DNA of 64,000 bases from Marivirga tractuosa DSM 4126 (lineage in GTDB: Bacteria > Bacteroidota > Bacteroidia > Cytophagales > Cyclobacteriaceae), in assembly GCF_000183425.1 (NCBI RefSeq), contig NC_014759.1:1674001-1738000 (forward strand). The letters run 5' to 3'. Below are positions 53,533 to 61,268 of the stretch, piece by piece. Below the pieces are notes generated by a model, which saw only the letters and a list, made by a program, of their open reading frames with translations, made no database searches and was not told where the DNA came from. The translations under genes and the position numbers were made by a program. Each line of letters starts with the position of its first letter. The stretch's first letter is position 1.

Positions 53533-55110
53533 ATGAGTGAATCAAAATTTACAAAATTTACAGGAATAACATTTAAACACCTCAAAAATGACTCTTTATC
53601 GAGTATAGTAGTATTTTTAGTGGCCATGCCTCTTTGTCTGGGCATAGCCTTGGCTTCAGGTGCACCACTTTTTTCTGGCTTAGTAACAGGTATAGTGGGT
53701 GGTATAGTCGTAGCACTACTGAGTGGTAGCCAATTAGCCGTATCGGGACCAGCTGCCGGATTAGCTGTAATTGTTTATAACGGTATTGAAGACATAGGCT
53801 TTTTTGAAGGCTTTTTAGTTGCAGTAGTTCTAGCTGGTATTATCCAGTTAATTTTAGGTTACTTAAAGGCAGGAACTATAGGGAATTACTTCCCTTCATC
53901 CGTAATCAAGGGAATGTTAGCTGCCATTGGTATTTTGCTAATTATTAAACAAATCCCACATGTATTTGGCTATGACGAAGACTATTTAGGCGACCTAGAC
54001 TTTTGGCAAAATAATGACGAAAACGCACTAAGTGCACTAGTTTCGGCCTTTGAGAATATTGACCCAACTGCGTTTATCATTTCAATAGTGTCATTGATCA
54101 TTTTAATAGGATGGAATTATATTAAAAATAATACTATAAAATCAATTCCTGCCCCTTTGATAGTTGTATTTGTTGGAGTTGCGATTAATGCCATATTTAT
54201 TGCATTGGACAATGGAATGGCACTAGCACAGAAGCACCTTGTAACAATCCCTGTTCTTGGTGAAGATACTTCCTTCGAAAATCTATTCGTATTTCCAGAT
54301 TGGTCGATCTTAACCAAACCTGTGGTTTATACTGTGGCTGTTACCATAGCTATTGTAGCCAGTTTGGAAACTTTACTTAGTATAGACGCTGTTGATAAGT
54401 TAGACCCCCAGAAAAGAAGGACACCTTTAAACAGAGAAATGAAAGCTCAAGGTGTGGGTAATATCATCGCAGGTTTACTAGGAGGCTTACCCATGACTGC
54501 TGTAATTATTAGAGGGACAGTTAACATTAACTCCGGAGCCAAAACTAAATTATCCGCTTTCTTGCATGGTATCTTATTAATAGTGGCAATTCTTCTTATC
54601 CCAACTATTATAAATATGATCCCTTATGCAAGTTTAGCAGCTATTCTATTGGTAACGGGATATAAACTAGCCAATATCAATTTGATTAAGGCAATGTACA
54701 AGGTAGGTCCAAGTCAATTCTATCCTTTCATCATCACAATTGTCGCTATTGTTTTTACAGATTTACTAATTGGTATTATCATTGGGTTACTAGCAGGATT
54801 CCTTAATATATTGCTTAAGAACATGAAAAACACCTATTCTTTTGATAAAGATTCTCATAAAGAAGGAGAACCAATAAGATTAGTATTATCAGATGAGGTT
54901 TCTTTCTTGAACAAAGCCAGTATGGTGAAAACTTTAGATGAAATACCTGAAAATGCTAAGGTGATCATAGATGCTAGAAAATCTAAATTCATTGATTTTG
55001 ATGTAATTGAAGCAATTGAGTTATACTCCAATGAAGGAGCAAAATATAAGAATGTAGAAGTTGAATTATTAGGCTTCGATGAATTTCATAAAAAATACAG
55101 TTTAAAATAA
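53533..55110 (+). CDS. SulP family anion transporter with STAS domain
   Basis: A 525-aa protein with about 12 transmembrane segments over 20-430. The conserved [11 protein letters not shown] block near 74-84 and the [22 protein letters not shown] block near 310-332 (SulP anion site region) are present. A C-terminal STAS domain lies at about 440-520. Its tight coupling to a carbonic anhydrase gene (7 bp) indicates bicarbonate rather than sulfate as the substrate, like BicA; this is inference. Confidence 0.93.
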   Translation: MSESKFTKFTGITFKHLKNDSLSSIVVFLVAMPLCLGIALASGAPLFSGLVTGIVGGIVVALLSGSQLAVSGPAAGLAVIVYNGIEDIGFFEGFLVAVVLAGIIQLILGYLKAGTIGNYFPSSVIKGMLAAIGILLIIKQIPHVFGYDEDYLGDLDFWQNNDENALSALVSAFENIDPTAFIISIVSLIILIGWNYIKNNTIKSIPAPLIVVFVGVAINAIFIALDNGMALAQKHLVTIPVLGEDTSFENLFVFPDWSILTKPVVYTVAVTIAIVASLETLLSIDAVDKLDPQKRRTPLNREMKAQGVGNIIAGLLGGLPMTAVIIRGTVNINSGAKTKLSAFLHGILLIVAILLIPTIINMIPYASLAAILLVTGYKLANINLIKAMYKVGPSQFYPFIITIVAIVFTDLLIGIIIGLLAGFLNILLKNMKNTYSFDKDSHKEGEPIRLVLSDEVSFLNKASMVKTLDEIPENAKVIIDARKSKFIDFDVIEAIELYSNEGAKYKNVEVELLGFDEFHKKYSLK

Positions 55111-55117
55111 AAAAAAC

Positions 55118-55750
55118 ATGGAACAACAATCATATTCAAAATTATTTGAAAACAACAAAAAATGGGTTGAAGAGAAATTAAATCTTGATCCGGAATATTT
55201 TGAAAATCATGCAAAAGGTCAAAAACCAAAATATCTATATATAGGTTGTTCAGACAGCCGTTTGCCAGTTAATGAAATGACTGGCACTTCTGCAGGTGAA
55301 CTATTCATTCACAGAAATGTAGCCAATATGGTGGTACATACTGACAACAACTTGATGTCAGTACTGCAATATGCTGTGCAGGTTTTAAAGGTGGAACATG
55401 TAGTTATCTGTGGGCATTACGGTTGCGGGGGTGTTGCAGCAGCACTTGATAATAAAAGTTTAGGCTTAATTGATTCGTGGTTAATGAACATTAAAGAAAG
55501 CTATCAAAAAAATAGAAACTTCGTGGATAGCGCTGAAAGTAAAGAAGAAAAAGTAAACCGACTAGTTGAAAGCAATGTCAAAGAACAAGTTTATAATCTA
55601 TACAAAACCAGCTATGTTCAGGAAGGCATAAAATCTCAAGGACTACAAATCCACGGATGGGTTTATGATCTAAAAGAAGGACTTCTTAAAGACTTGGAGG
55701 TAAATGCTGATAAGGATTTTGAAGAAAAATCAGTTTATACTTTTAATTAA
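55118..55750 (+). CDS. Beta-class carbonic anhydrase
   Basis: A 210-aa enzyme. The zinc ligands are C44 and D46/R48 in CSDSR, with H100 and C103 in HYGCGG. The dyad Asp-Arg is intact. It interconverts CO2 and bicarbonate in the cytoplasm. Only 7 bp separates it from the SulP transporter gene, so the two form a carbon-uptake operon, ending in a strong terminator. Confidence 0.95.
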   Translation: MEQQSYSKLFENNKKWVEEKLNLDPEYFENHAKGQKPKYLYIGCSDSRLPVNEMTGTSAGELFIHRNVANMVVHTDNNLMSVLQYAVQVLKVEHVVICGHYGCGGVAAALDNKSLGLIDSWLMNIKESYQKNRNFVDSAESKEEKVNRLVESNVKEQVYNLYKTSYVQEGIKSQGLQIHGWVYDLKEGLLKDLEVNADKDFEEKSVYTFN

Positions 55751-55763
55751 GAGAAGCATGCTC

Positions 55764-55802
55764 AAAGATAGGTTTATCATTAGATGGTAAATCTATCTTT
55801 TT
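55764..55802. terminator. Bidirectional terminator
   Basis: A 17-bp stem (two G-T pairs) with loop TAG, then a T-tract, located between the convergent carbonic anhydrase and pcm genes. Confidence 0.85.
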
Positions 55803-55809
55803 ACCATTT

Positions 55810-56460
55810 TTATTGCCACCCCTGCTCACCCTTCAAAGGCACAAAACTAAAATTTGAGAAAACTTCCTTTACAATTTTCTTTTCAGACTCTTTAGTTAAA
55901 CGAAGCATCTGCTGAATTTGATTATCCCCTACTGGAATTACGAGGCATCCTCCAATATTCAATTGCTCAAGCAAAGCGGAAGGCACACTTGGGGCACCAG
56001 CCGTTACAATGATTTTATCATAAGGAGCATGAGCAAGAATTCCTTTAGAGCCATCACCACTAAAGAAATGCGGTTTATAACCCATCTGAGGTAAAAATCT
56101 TCGGGTGCGCTCATATAAATCCTTTTGATATTCGATGGTATAAACTCTTGCTCCTAATTCACAAAGCACACAGGCCTGATAACCAGAACCTGTCCCGATT
56201 TCCAGAATTTTATCTCCTTGCTTTACTTCCAAAAGTTCAGATTGAAATGCCACAGTATAAGGCTGGGAAATGGTTTGACCATGCCCAATTGGAAAAGCTT
56301 TATCTTGATAGGCATGTTCTAAAAACGCATTTTCAAAAAAAACATGCCGTGGAATTTTTCCCATAGCTGACAATACCCGTTCATCTTCTATGCCTTTATC
56401 ACGCAGTTTCTGGATCAATTTCCTGCGCATTCCCTGATGTTTATAACTGTCTTCCATCAT
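55810..56460 (-). CDS. pcm: Protein-L-isoaspartate O-methyltransferase
   Basis: A 216-aa SAM-dependent methyltransferase. The substrate-binding segment HGQTISQPYTVAFQSELL is followed by SAM motif I EIGTGSGYQACVL (near 85-97) and the post-motif IYDKIIVTAG-like APYDKIIVTAGAP. It methylates isoaspartyl residues in aged proteins so that they can be repaired. It lies downstream of phhA on the same strand but beyond a terminator, so it is probably separately transcribed. Confidence 0.94.
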   Translation of the reverse strand: MMEDSYKHQGMRRKLIQKLRDKGIEDERVLSAMGKIPRHVFFENAFLEHAYQDKAFPIGHGQTISQPYTVAFQSELLEVKQGDKILEIGTGSGYQACVLCELGARVYTIEYQKDLYERTRRFLPQMGYKPHFFSGDGSKGILAHAPYDKIIVTAGAPSVPSALLEQLNIGGCLVIPVGDNQIQQMLRLTKESEKKIVKEVFSNFSFVPLKGEQGWQ

Positions 56461-56510
56461 AAATCAAACTTATGAAAAATTCAGGATAGGAGGAGAATAA
56501 AAATTGAAAT

Positions 56511-56546
56511 AAAAAAACCTGCCATCTTTTAAAAGCTGGCAGGTTT
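56511..56546 (-). terminator. Terminator of the phhA transcript
   Basis: AAACCTGCCA and TGGCAGGTTT form the stem of a hairpin that is followed by seven T on the minus strand. It lies between the double hairpin at 56568-56639 and the pcm start. Confidence 0.85.
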
Positions 56547-56567
56547 AATGGAACAAGCATGATGTAA

Positions 56568-56639
56568 GTTTTGGTGAAAACACCAAAACGTGGAAGTGGG
56601 TTGACAACTCTCCCCTTTGAAGGTGTTTTCACCTTCAAA
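56568..56639 (-). repeat. Pair of hairpins with mutually complementary loops
   Basis: Plus-strand GTTTTGGTG-AAAA-CACCAAAAC (56568-56589) and TTTGAAGGTG-TTTT-CACCTTCAAA (56616-56639). GGTGAAAACACC of one is the exact reverse complement of GGTGTTTTCACC of the other, so the transcript can fold either as two hairpins or as one 12-bp duplex between them. They lie in the 3' untranslated part of phhA. Confidence 0.7.
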
Positions 56640-56677
56640 CCATGAAAAAGTATTGTTTTGGTTTTAACTTACAATTT

Positions 56678-57415
56678 CTAAGGAATGTTCACCGGCTCTC
56701 TTTGCAGCCTATCCTCAATCACTTTCTCAATATGAGGAAGTGAGCTATATAATTGCTCGTAATCATCAATAATAAAGTATTTGGTCTGGAATTTATCCTT
56801 TCTGTAACTGCTATCTATTATAGCTTCCACATTATAATCAAAATGTTCTGGCTCATCCGAAATAGAGAATTTTGTTTCTCCCGGAGAAGAAATAATCCCT
56901 GCTCCATAAATTCTTAAATCCCCTTCTTCTCTAATCAAGCCAAATTCAATGGTAAACCAGTAAATTCTACTTAACAAATGGATAGCCCATTCATTATCCA
57001 AATGCTTTAACCCAATTTTAGCCAATCCTTGCAAGAAGTCAACAAAAGGCTGGTTTGCCAGCAATGGAATATGACCGAATACATCATGGAACATATCAGG
57101 TTCTTCTAGGTAATCCAACTGCTCACGAGTTCTTAACCAGGTTGTAGCAGGGAAAATCCTGTTGCTTAGCAGCTCGAAAAATTTATCATCATCTACTATA
57201 CCTGGTACAGCAGCCACCTGCCATCCAGTTAATTCCTTCAGGTGTTTATTTGTTTCCACAAAATTAGGAATAGCCTTTTCAGTGAAATGAATTTTATCAA
57301 TTCCATCTACAAACTCTTTAGTGGCTACTTTCTTGATATTTTGAAATTGTCTCCCGAAAAGGATTCCCCAGACTTCTTGGTCTTCAGTTGTGTAATTGTC
57401 ATAAATTTGCTCCAT
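56678..57415 (-). CDS. phhA: Phenylalanine 4-monooxygenase
   Basis: A 245-aa bacterial-type (no regulatory domain) aromatic amino acid hydroxylase. The iron ligands are H110 and H115 in DMFHDVFGHIPLL and E157 in WFTIEFGL. It turns phenylalanine into tyrosine using O2 and a tetrahydropterin. The length fits the monomeric bacterial enzymes. It is preceded by a leader ORF with five Tyr codons and a terminator (57459-57602), so its expression is probably controlled by tyrosine supply. Confidence 0.95.
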   Translation of the reverse strand: MEQIYDNYTTEDQEVWGILFGRQFQNIKKVATKEFVDGIDKIHFTEKAIPNFVETNKHLKELTGWQVAAVPGIVDDDKFFELLSNRIFPATTWLRTREQLDYLEEPDMFHDVFGHIPLLANQPFVDFLQGLAKIGLKHLDNEWAIHLLSRIYWFTIEFGLIREEGDLRIYGAGIISSPGETKFSISDEPEHFDYNVEAIIDSSYRKDKFQTKYFIIDDYEQLYSSLPHIEKVIEDRLQREPVNIP

Positions 57416-57458
57416 GATAATAGTAATTAATTTTTAATGTTAGTGTTTAAAATTTGGA

Positions 57459-57492
57459 CAAAAAAAAGCCCGATTCCATTGGAACCGGGCTT
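57459..57492 (-). terminator. Attenuator terminator upstream of phhA
   Basis: On the minus strand AAGCCCGGTTCC pairs with GGAATCGGGCTT (12 bp, one G-U) around loop AAT, then eight T. It lies between the stop of the leader ORF and the phhA start (57415). Confidence 0.9.
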
Positions 57493-57518
57493 GGTATATT
57501 TTCTATTTGAAATTTGTC

Positions 57519-57602
57519 TTACATCATATGCATAACACTACCATTACCGATTCCTGTCGGGGATTGATAATAGTAATAATATGTGTTGTGCGTGAAATTC
57601 AT
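57519..57602 (-). CDS. Tyr-rich leader peptide of phhA
   Basis: A 27-codon ORF: MNFTHNT, then five Tyr codons (TAT TAT TAC TAT TAT, residues 8-12), then QSPTGIGNGS and VMHMM, stop at 57519-57521. Five Tyr in a row just before a terminator and a Tyr-synthesis gene is the standard layout of ribosome-mediated attenuation. When charged Tyr-tRNA is scarce, the ribosome would stall here and an antiterminator could form. I could not prove the antiterminator by eye. Confidence 0.8.
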   Translation of the reverse strand: MNFTHNTYYYYYQSPTGIGNGSVMHMM

Positions 57603-57607
57603 TTTGA

Positions 57608-57638
57608 CAAATGTAAAACGTCTTATTTTATAATCAAA
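57608..57638 (-). promoter_or_regulatory. Promoter of the phhA leader
   Basis: TTTG (57638-57635), 19-bp spacer, then TACATTTG (57615-57608): a full match to the Bacteroidota -33/-7 consensus. Only five bases separate the -7 box from the leader ATG, so the transcript would start at or within a few bases of the start codon (nearly leaderless). The promoter lies just after the dnaN stop. Confidence 0.8.
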
Positions 57639-57649
57639 GGAAAAATTAA

Positions 57650-58774
57650 TTAAACGTAATTATTCAACATCACCGGCATAACCAATAGTAAGATATCTTC
57701 GTTCTCGTCCATATCAGAAGGGAATAATAAACCAGCTTTATTTGGTGCTGACATATCGATACTTACTTCTTTGCTATCCAGATTATTTAGCATTTCTACT
57801 AAAAACTTAGCATTAAAGCCAATTTCTATATCATCACCTTGATGCTCACATGCCATGATTTCATTGGCCTCATTAGAGAAATCTAAATCTTCAGCAAAGA
57901 TTTGCAATTCACTTCCGTTGATTTTCAAACGCACCTGATGAGTGGTTTTATTAGCGTAAATGCTAATCCTTTTCAATGAAGACATGAACTCCTGACGGTT
58001 GATAGTCAATTTGATATTGTTCTCTGCAGGAATTACATTTTCGTAATCAGGGAAACGCTCATCTACCAATCGGCAAATCAATTTGATATTGTTGAATTTG
58101 AAATAAGCATTGGACATATTGAATTCCACTGCAACATTTACATTCTCCGCTGGTAAGCTGTTCTTCAATAAGGATAATGCCTTTCTAGGGATGATGATGC
58201 CCGTTCCTGAATCAGAAGCTACATCTACCCTTCTGTAACGAATCAAACGGTTACCGTCAGTTGCTACGAAAGTCGTATTGGTTTCATCAAACTTCACATA
58301 AACACCACCCATAGCTGGACGTAATTCGTCATTGCTGGTAGCGTAAATGGTATGATTAATAGCAGTGGCTAAAACATCTGCTGAAATATCTACTGTGTCA
58401 GGATTCTCAACTTCCTGTACTTTAGGGAAGTCTGTAGCATTCTCTCCTGCTAGTTTATAACGACCATTATCAGAGCTAATTTCGATGCTGTATGTTTCCT
58501 CGTCAATAGAGAAAGTCACAGGCTGCTCTGGAAGGTTTTTCAAAGTATCCATCAAGATCCTAGCTGGAACGGCAATGCTTCCGTTTTCAGATGATTCCAC
58601 ATCAATCTCAGTAATCATGGAAGTTTGCAAATCCGAAGCCGTGATTGTCAAAAGACCATCTTGAATCTCAAATAAGAAATTCTCTAAAATAGGCACCATG
58701 GGATTGGTTGAAATCACCCCATTGATGGATGAAATTTGCTTTAATAATGCAGATGAGGATACTAAAAATTTCAT
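57650..58774 (-). CDS. dnaN: DNA polymerase III beta subunit (sliding clamp)
   Basis: A 374-aa clamp with three similar domains, of normal length. It starts MKFLVSSSALLKQISSINGV and includes TTFVATDGNRLIRYRR near 170-185; the end LLLVMPVMLNNYV matches the conserved PM(R/L) tail. It encircles DNA and tethers the replicative polymerase and other clamp-binding proteins. It is not beside dnaA here, which is common in Bacteroidota. Its promoter is seen at 58869-58898. Confidence 0.96.
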   Translation of the reverse strand: MKFLVSSSALLKQISSINGVISTNPMVPILENFLFEIQDGLLTITASDLQTSMITEIDVESSENGSIAVPARILMDTLKNLPEQPVTFSIDEETYSIEISSDNGRYKLAGENATDFPKVQEVENPDTVDISADVLATAINHTIYATSNDELRPAMGGVYVKFDETNTTFVATDGNRLIRYRRVDVASDSGTGIIIPRKALSLLKNSLPAENVNVAVEFNMSNAYFKFNNIKLICRLVDERFPDYENVIPAENNIKLTINRQEFMSSLKRISIYANKTTHQVRLKINGSELQIFAEDLDFSNEANEIMACEHQGDDIEIGFNAKFLVEMLNNLDSKEVSIDMSAPNKAGLLFPSDMDENEDILLLVMPVMLNNYV

Positions 58775-58868
58775 AGTTTTTTATTTAGGGCTCGCTTTTA
58801 AAATTGATTAAAAGCTTAGCTATAAACTTCTTGATTTTGTATTACCAACAAAGTTAAAAATTAATTTG

Positions 58869-58898
58869 CAAATCTATACTTTATAGTGCATTAAGCAA
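58869..58898 (-). promoter_or_regulatory. dnaN promoter
   Basis: On the minus strand TTG (58898-58896), exactly 19 bp, then TAGATTTG (58876-58869). It matches the TTG-N19-TAnnTTTG consensus and gives a 5' leader of about 90 nt. Confidence 0.7.
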
Positions 58899-59125
58899 TA
58901 AAAAATTCTTAAATGGGAGGCAAAAGTTGAAAAATGGGTTTATGAGGGGTGATGGATGTGGGAAGTGGGAAGTTTGAAGTCGGGAAATTCAGTTTACGAA
59001 TGGACCTCAGTGAAATACGGTTGAAATATGATAGAAATAAGTTGGAAATAAGTTGACTGGTTATCAGGTTGTCTGGTTTGCAAGTTAAAGATTAACAACT
59101 TGGTTTGTGATTGCAACCTGCAGTC
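58899..59125. other. Intergenic stretch without gene
   Basis: Contains G-rich, imperfectly repeated GGGAAGT and GTTGGAAATAAGTTG units; no ORF or RNA gene is recognised. Confidence 0.4.
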
Positions 59126-59590
59126 TTATTTACATTGAATTAATACTCCACAATCTGGACAACTAAATTCTGTTACAAAGTCATTTTCGGTCAAACAACC
59201 ATATCTTTTTTTGAAGGCTTTTTCTCTTAAATCGTAAACCCTTAATATTAGGTAACGCATATCAAAATATTCCTTTTGCATTTCTACTTCTATATTTAAT
59301 GAGGTATCATTCCTTTTGGAATGATCATAATAATTAAAGGAAAGAGTTATCTTTTTAGTTAATTCAGAATTTATTTCTTTCCAATCTTCATGATCTAGCA
59401 TTAATTCTCCAGGATAGTATCCAATTAGATTTCTACTCTTCGTTCCATCTGTAGTTTCAAAATTCAGATATGCTCCTACAATATCACTCTCAACTAATCT
59501 GTCATTTACTTCTATAACCATATTTAGATTTTGCCCTTTTCCAAAATAGGTAATGAAAACAAGTAGCCATAAAAATAGATTGAACCTCAT
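59126..59590 (-). CDS. Secreted hypothetical protein
   Basis: A 154-aa protein with a signal peptide (LFLWLLVFITYFGKGQ). The mature part has VEVNDRLVESDIVGAYLNFETTDGTKSRN and ends with four Cys in the last 25 residues, including CPDCGVLIQC, which could bind metal or form disulfides. No known family is assigned. It lies alone between dnaN and the ParDE pair. Confidence 0.65.
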   Translation of the reverse strand: MRFNLFLWLLVFITYFGKGQNLNMVIEVNDRLVESDIVGAYLNFETTDGTKSRNLIGYYPGELMLDHEDWKEINSELTKKITLSFNYYDHSKRNDTSLNIEVEMQKEYFDMRYLILRVYDLREKAFKKRYGCLTENDFVTEFSCPDCGVLIQCK

Positions 59591-59689
59591 TAGTATTATT
59601 TAATTTTTAGTTGTTGGTGTTAAATGAATGAATCTTAGTTTTTTTGTGAATCTTTCATTTAGAGATTTAATTTCAAAAAATAAATTTAT

Positions 59690-59992
59690 TTAAGACTCAT
59701 CCAATCTATTTTTCAAATCCATTCTTCCGTACAAAATTCTTATTATTTCAATCGGTAGTGCATTAATTTTACGATAGAAAATTATGTGTCGGCTTGCTTT
59801 AAATCCAAACAAGTCTGTTGTAATTCCATCATAGTTTTTGCCTAAATCAGGATTATCGGCTATATATTGGCATCTATTAAGCAGCATTTCGTAATATTTA
59901 TCTGCTTGTTCCTCAGACCATTCATCTGCCGTATATTCCCAAATCTCGTTCAAATCAACAACAGCTTTATTGGTCAATTTGTATTCAGCCAT
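59690..59992 (-). CDS. ParE/RelE-type toxin of a type II toxin-antitoxin system
   Basis: A 100-aa toxin. Its fold pattern is the ParE one: MAEYKLTNKAVVDLNEIWEY, then a helix, YIADNPDLGKNYDG, FGFKASRHIIFYR and the ending IEIIRILYGRMDL. ParE toxins inhibit DNA gyrase; RelE-type cleave mRNA. The RILYGRMD tail favours ParE. Its start overlaps the antitoxin gene by 8 bp. Confidence 0.92.
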   Translation of the reverse strand: MAEYKLTNKAVVDLNEIWEYTADEWSEEQADKYYEMLLNRCQYIADNPDLGKNYDGITTDLFGFKASRHIIFYRKINALPIEIIRILYGRMDLKNRLDES

Positions 59993-60236
59993 TCTTTCTC
60001 CTTTTGGCTTTTAATTCCTCTAGGTTCTTTTTTGGGTCGAAATCATGGGCTATCCCACTATCAATTCCTTCTTGAATTGCATTTCTTAATGCTATTGCTT
60101 TGCTTTCTTCATTTTCCAAAAGCCGAAGACCTGCCCTAATTACTTCACTTACATTTTTGTATCTACCGGCTGAGACTTGAGTGCTAACAAACTGGTCAAA
60201 ATATTCCCCAAGTGATATAGACGTATTTTTACTCAT
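59985..60236 (-). CDS. ParD-like antitoxin
   Basis: An 83-aa protein. The N-terminal ribbon-helix-helix (SISLGEYFDQFVSTQVSAGR, then NVSEVIRAGLRLLE) is typical of CC2985-type ParD, and the C-terminal tail is basic and probably binds the toxin. The gene precedes the toxin with an 8-bp overlap and should autoregulate the operon through the RHH domain. Confidence 0.93.
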   Translation of the reverse strand: MSKNTSISLGEYFDQFVSTQVSAGRYKNVSEVIRAGLRLLENEESKAIALRNAIQEGIDSGIAHDFDPKKNLEELKAKRRKNG

Positions 60237-60338
60237 TTTATTAATCTTTACTTAAAAATACCAAAAATTGGTAATAAGTTCAAAATTAAAATAACATACT
60301 CTCACACTTAAAACCTAAAACTTACTACTTAAAACTCC

Positions 60339-61268
60339 CTAAAGCTTCTCCAACTCAATCCAAATCTTCTCCATCCTCTCATTTCTTATTGCCGCCCATT
60401 CCTTGCCATTGATATGGACTAAGTAAGCATTGAATTCAGGGTTTTTAAAGAGTTCCAGCTTCAAGCTTTTGTCTTTATCTAAGCCTGCAATTTCAATGGT
60501 ACCAGCTTTATCAAAGCTTTCCTTTTTCTGTAAGGCTATATGATCTTCGGGTAGGAATTGATCCACAAAGAAATAATTAAAGCGTTCTACGAAATTCATG
60601 ACTTCTGCTGTGTCCGCCTGCTGGTTTTGGATGCGCATTAATCGGTCATCATATTTAAATTCCACGGTTTCTATATTAGGTCTGTTGATTTTCAGACTGA
60701 CCATATCCTGCCATATTCCATCAAAAACCACACGGTCGCGCCAATCATTTTCAGGAACTTCAAAAATCCCCGCCACATAGCTTTGATAGCCTGGCAACTG
60801 TATTAAATAAACCTCTTCTCCCTTTACGAAATATGAGCGCATGGCTTGAAAATCTCCGCCTACAGTGTAAGAATTTACTAATCCCTCATTTCCATAAATA
60901 TTGACTTGCACGCCTGAATCCAATACATTTTGCTTAATCTTAGCCGAATTCTCCCCTACTATCGGCCTTTGAATGCTGATTTGCTCCAACAATTTGAAAA
61001 ACACTTGTTGCATGGAAGCATCCAGAAGATATTCCTTATTTACAGACCACGAATTTCCTGTTTTCTCTAAAGTATTACTGAAATCCTGTCCATTTAATTC
61101 GATGCGGGAAATTGTTTGATTGGCATTCTCAACAGCAAATAAATCCTTTTCAAAAGAAGTGGATTTTCTTTCATAAGGATTATAGCTGTAGGCTAAAATA
61201 GTCAATAGCACTAAAACGATCCAAACGGATAATAAGACGATATTTTTTTTAGATTGAGACTTAGCCAT
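60339..61268 (-). CDS. DUF4340 protein linked to the gld transporter
   Basis: A 309-aa protein with one N-terminal transmembrane helix (IVLLSVWIVLVLLTILAYSY). DUF4340 strands follow: ISRIELNGQDFSNTLEK near 52, then a WSVNKEYLLDA block and YVAGIFEVPENDWRDRVVF near 165-183. The domain occurs beside GldG-type ABC auxiliary proteins. It overlaps gldG by 8 bp and so belongs to the same operon. It is likely exposed in the periplasm as part of, or a helper to, the transporter. Confidence 0.85.
   Translation of the reverse strand: MAKSQSKKNIVLLSVWIVLVLLTILAYSYNPYERKSTSFEKDLFAVENANQTISRIELNGQDFSNTLEKTGNSWSVNKEYLLDASMQQVFFKLLEQISIQRPIVGENSAKIKQNVLDSGVQVNIYGNEGLVNSYTVGGDFQAMRSYFVKGEEVYLIQLPGYQSYVAGIFEVPENDWRDRVVFDGIWQDMVSLKINRPNIETVEFKYDDRLMRIQNQQADTAEVMNFVERFNYFFVDQFLPEDHIALQKKESFDKAGTIEIAGLDKDKSLKLELFKNPEFNAYLVHINGKEWAAIRNERMEKIWIELEKL

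Noticed and set aside
56441..56638. Minus-strand ORF starting MLVPLNLP between phhA and pcm
   Set aside because: It runs through the phhA terminator stem and its T-tract and overlaps the pcm start.
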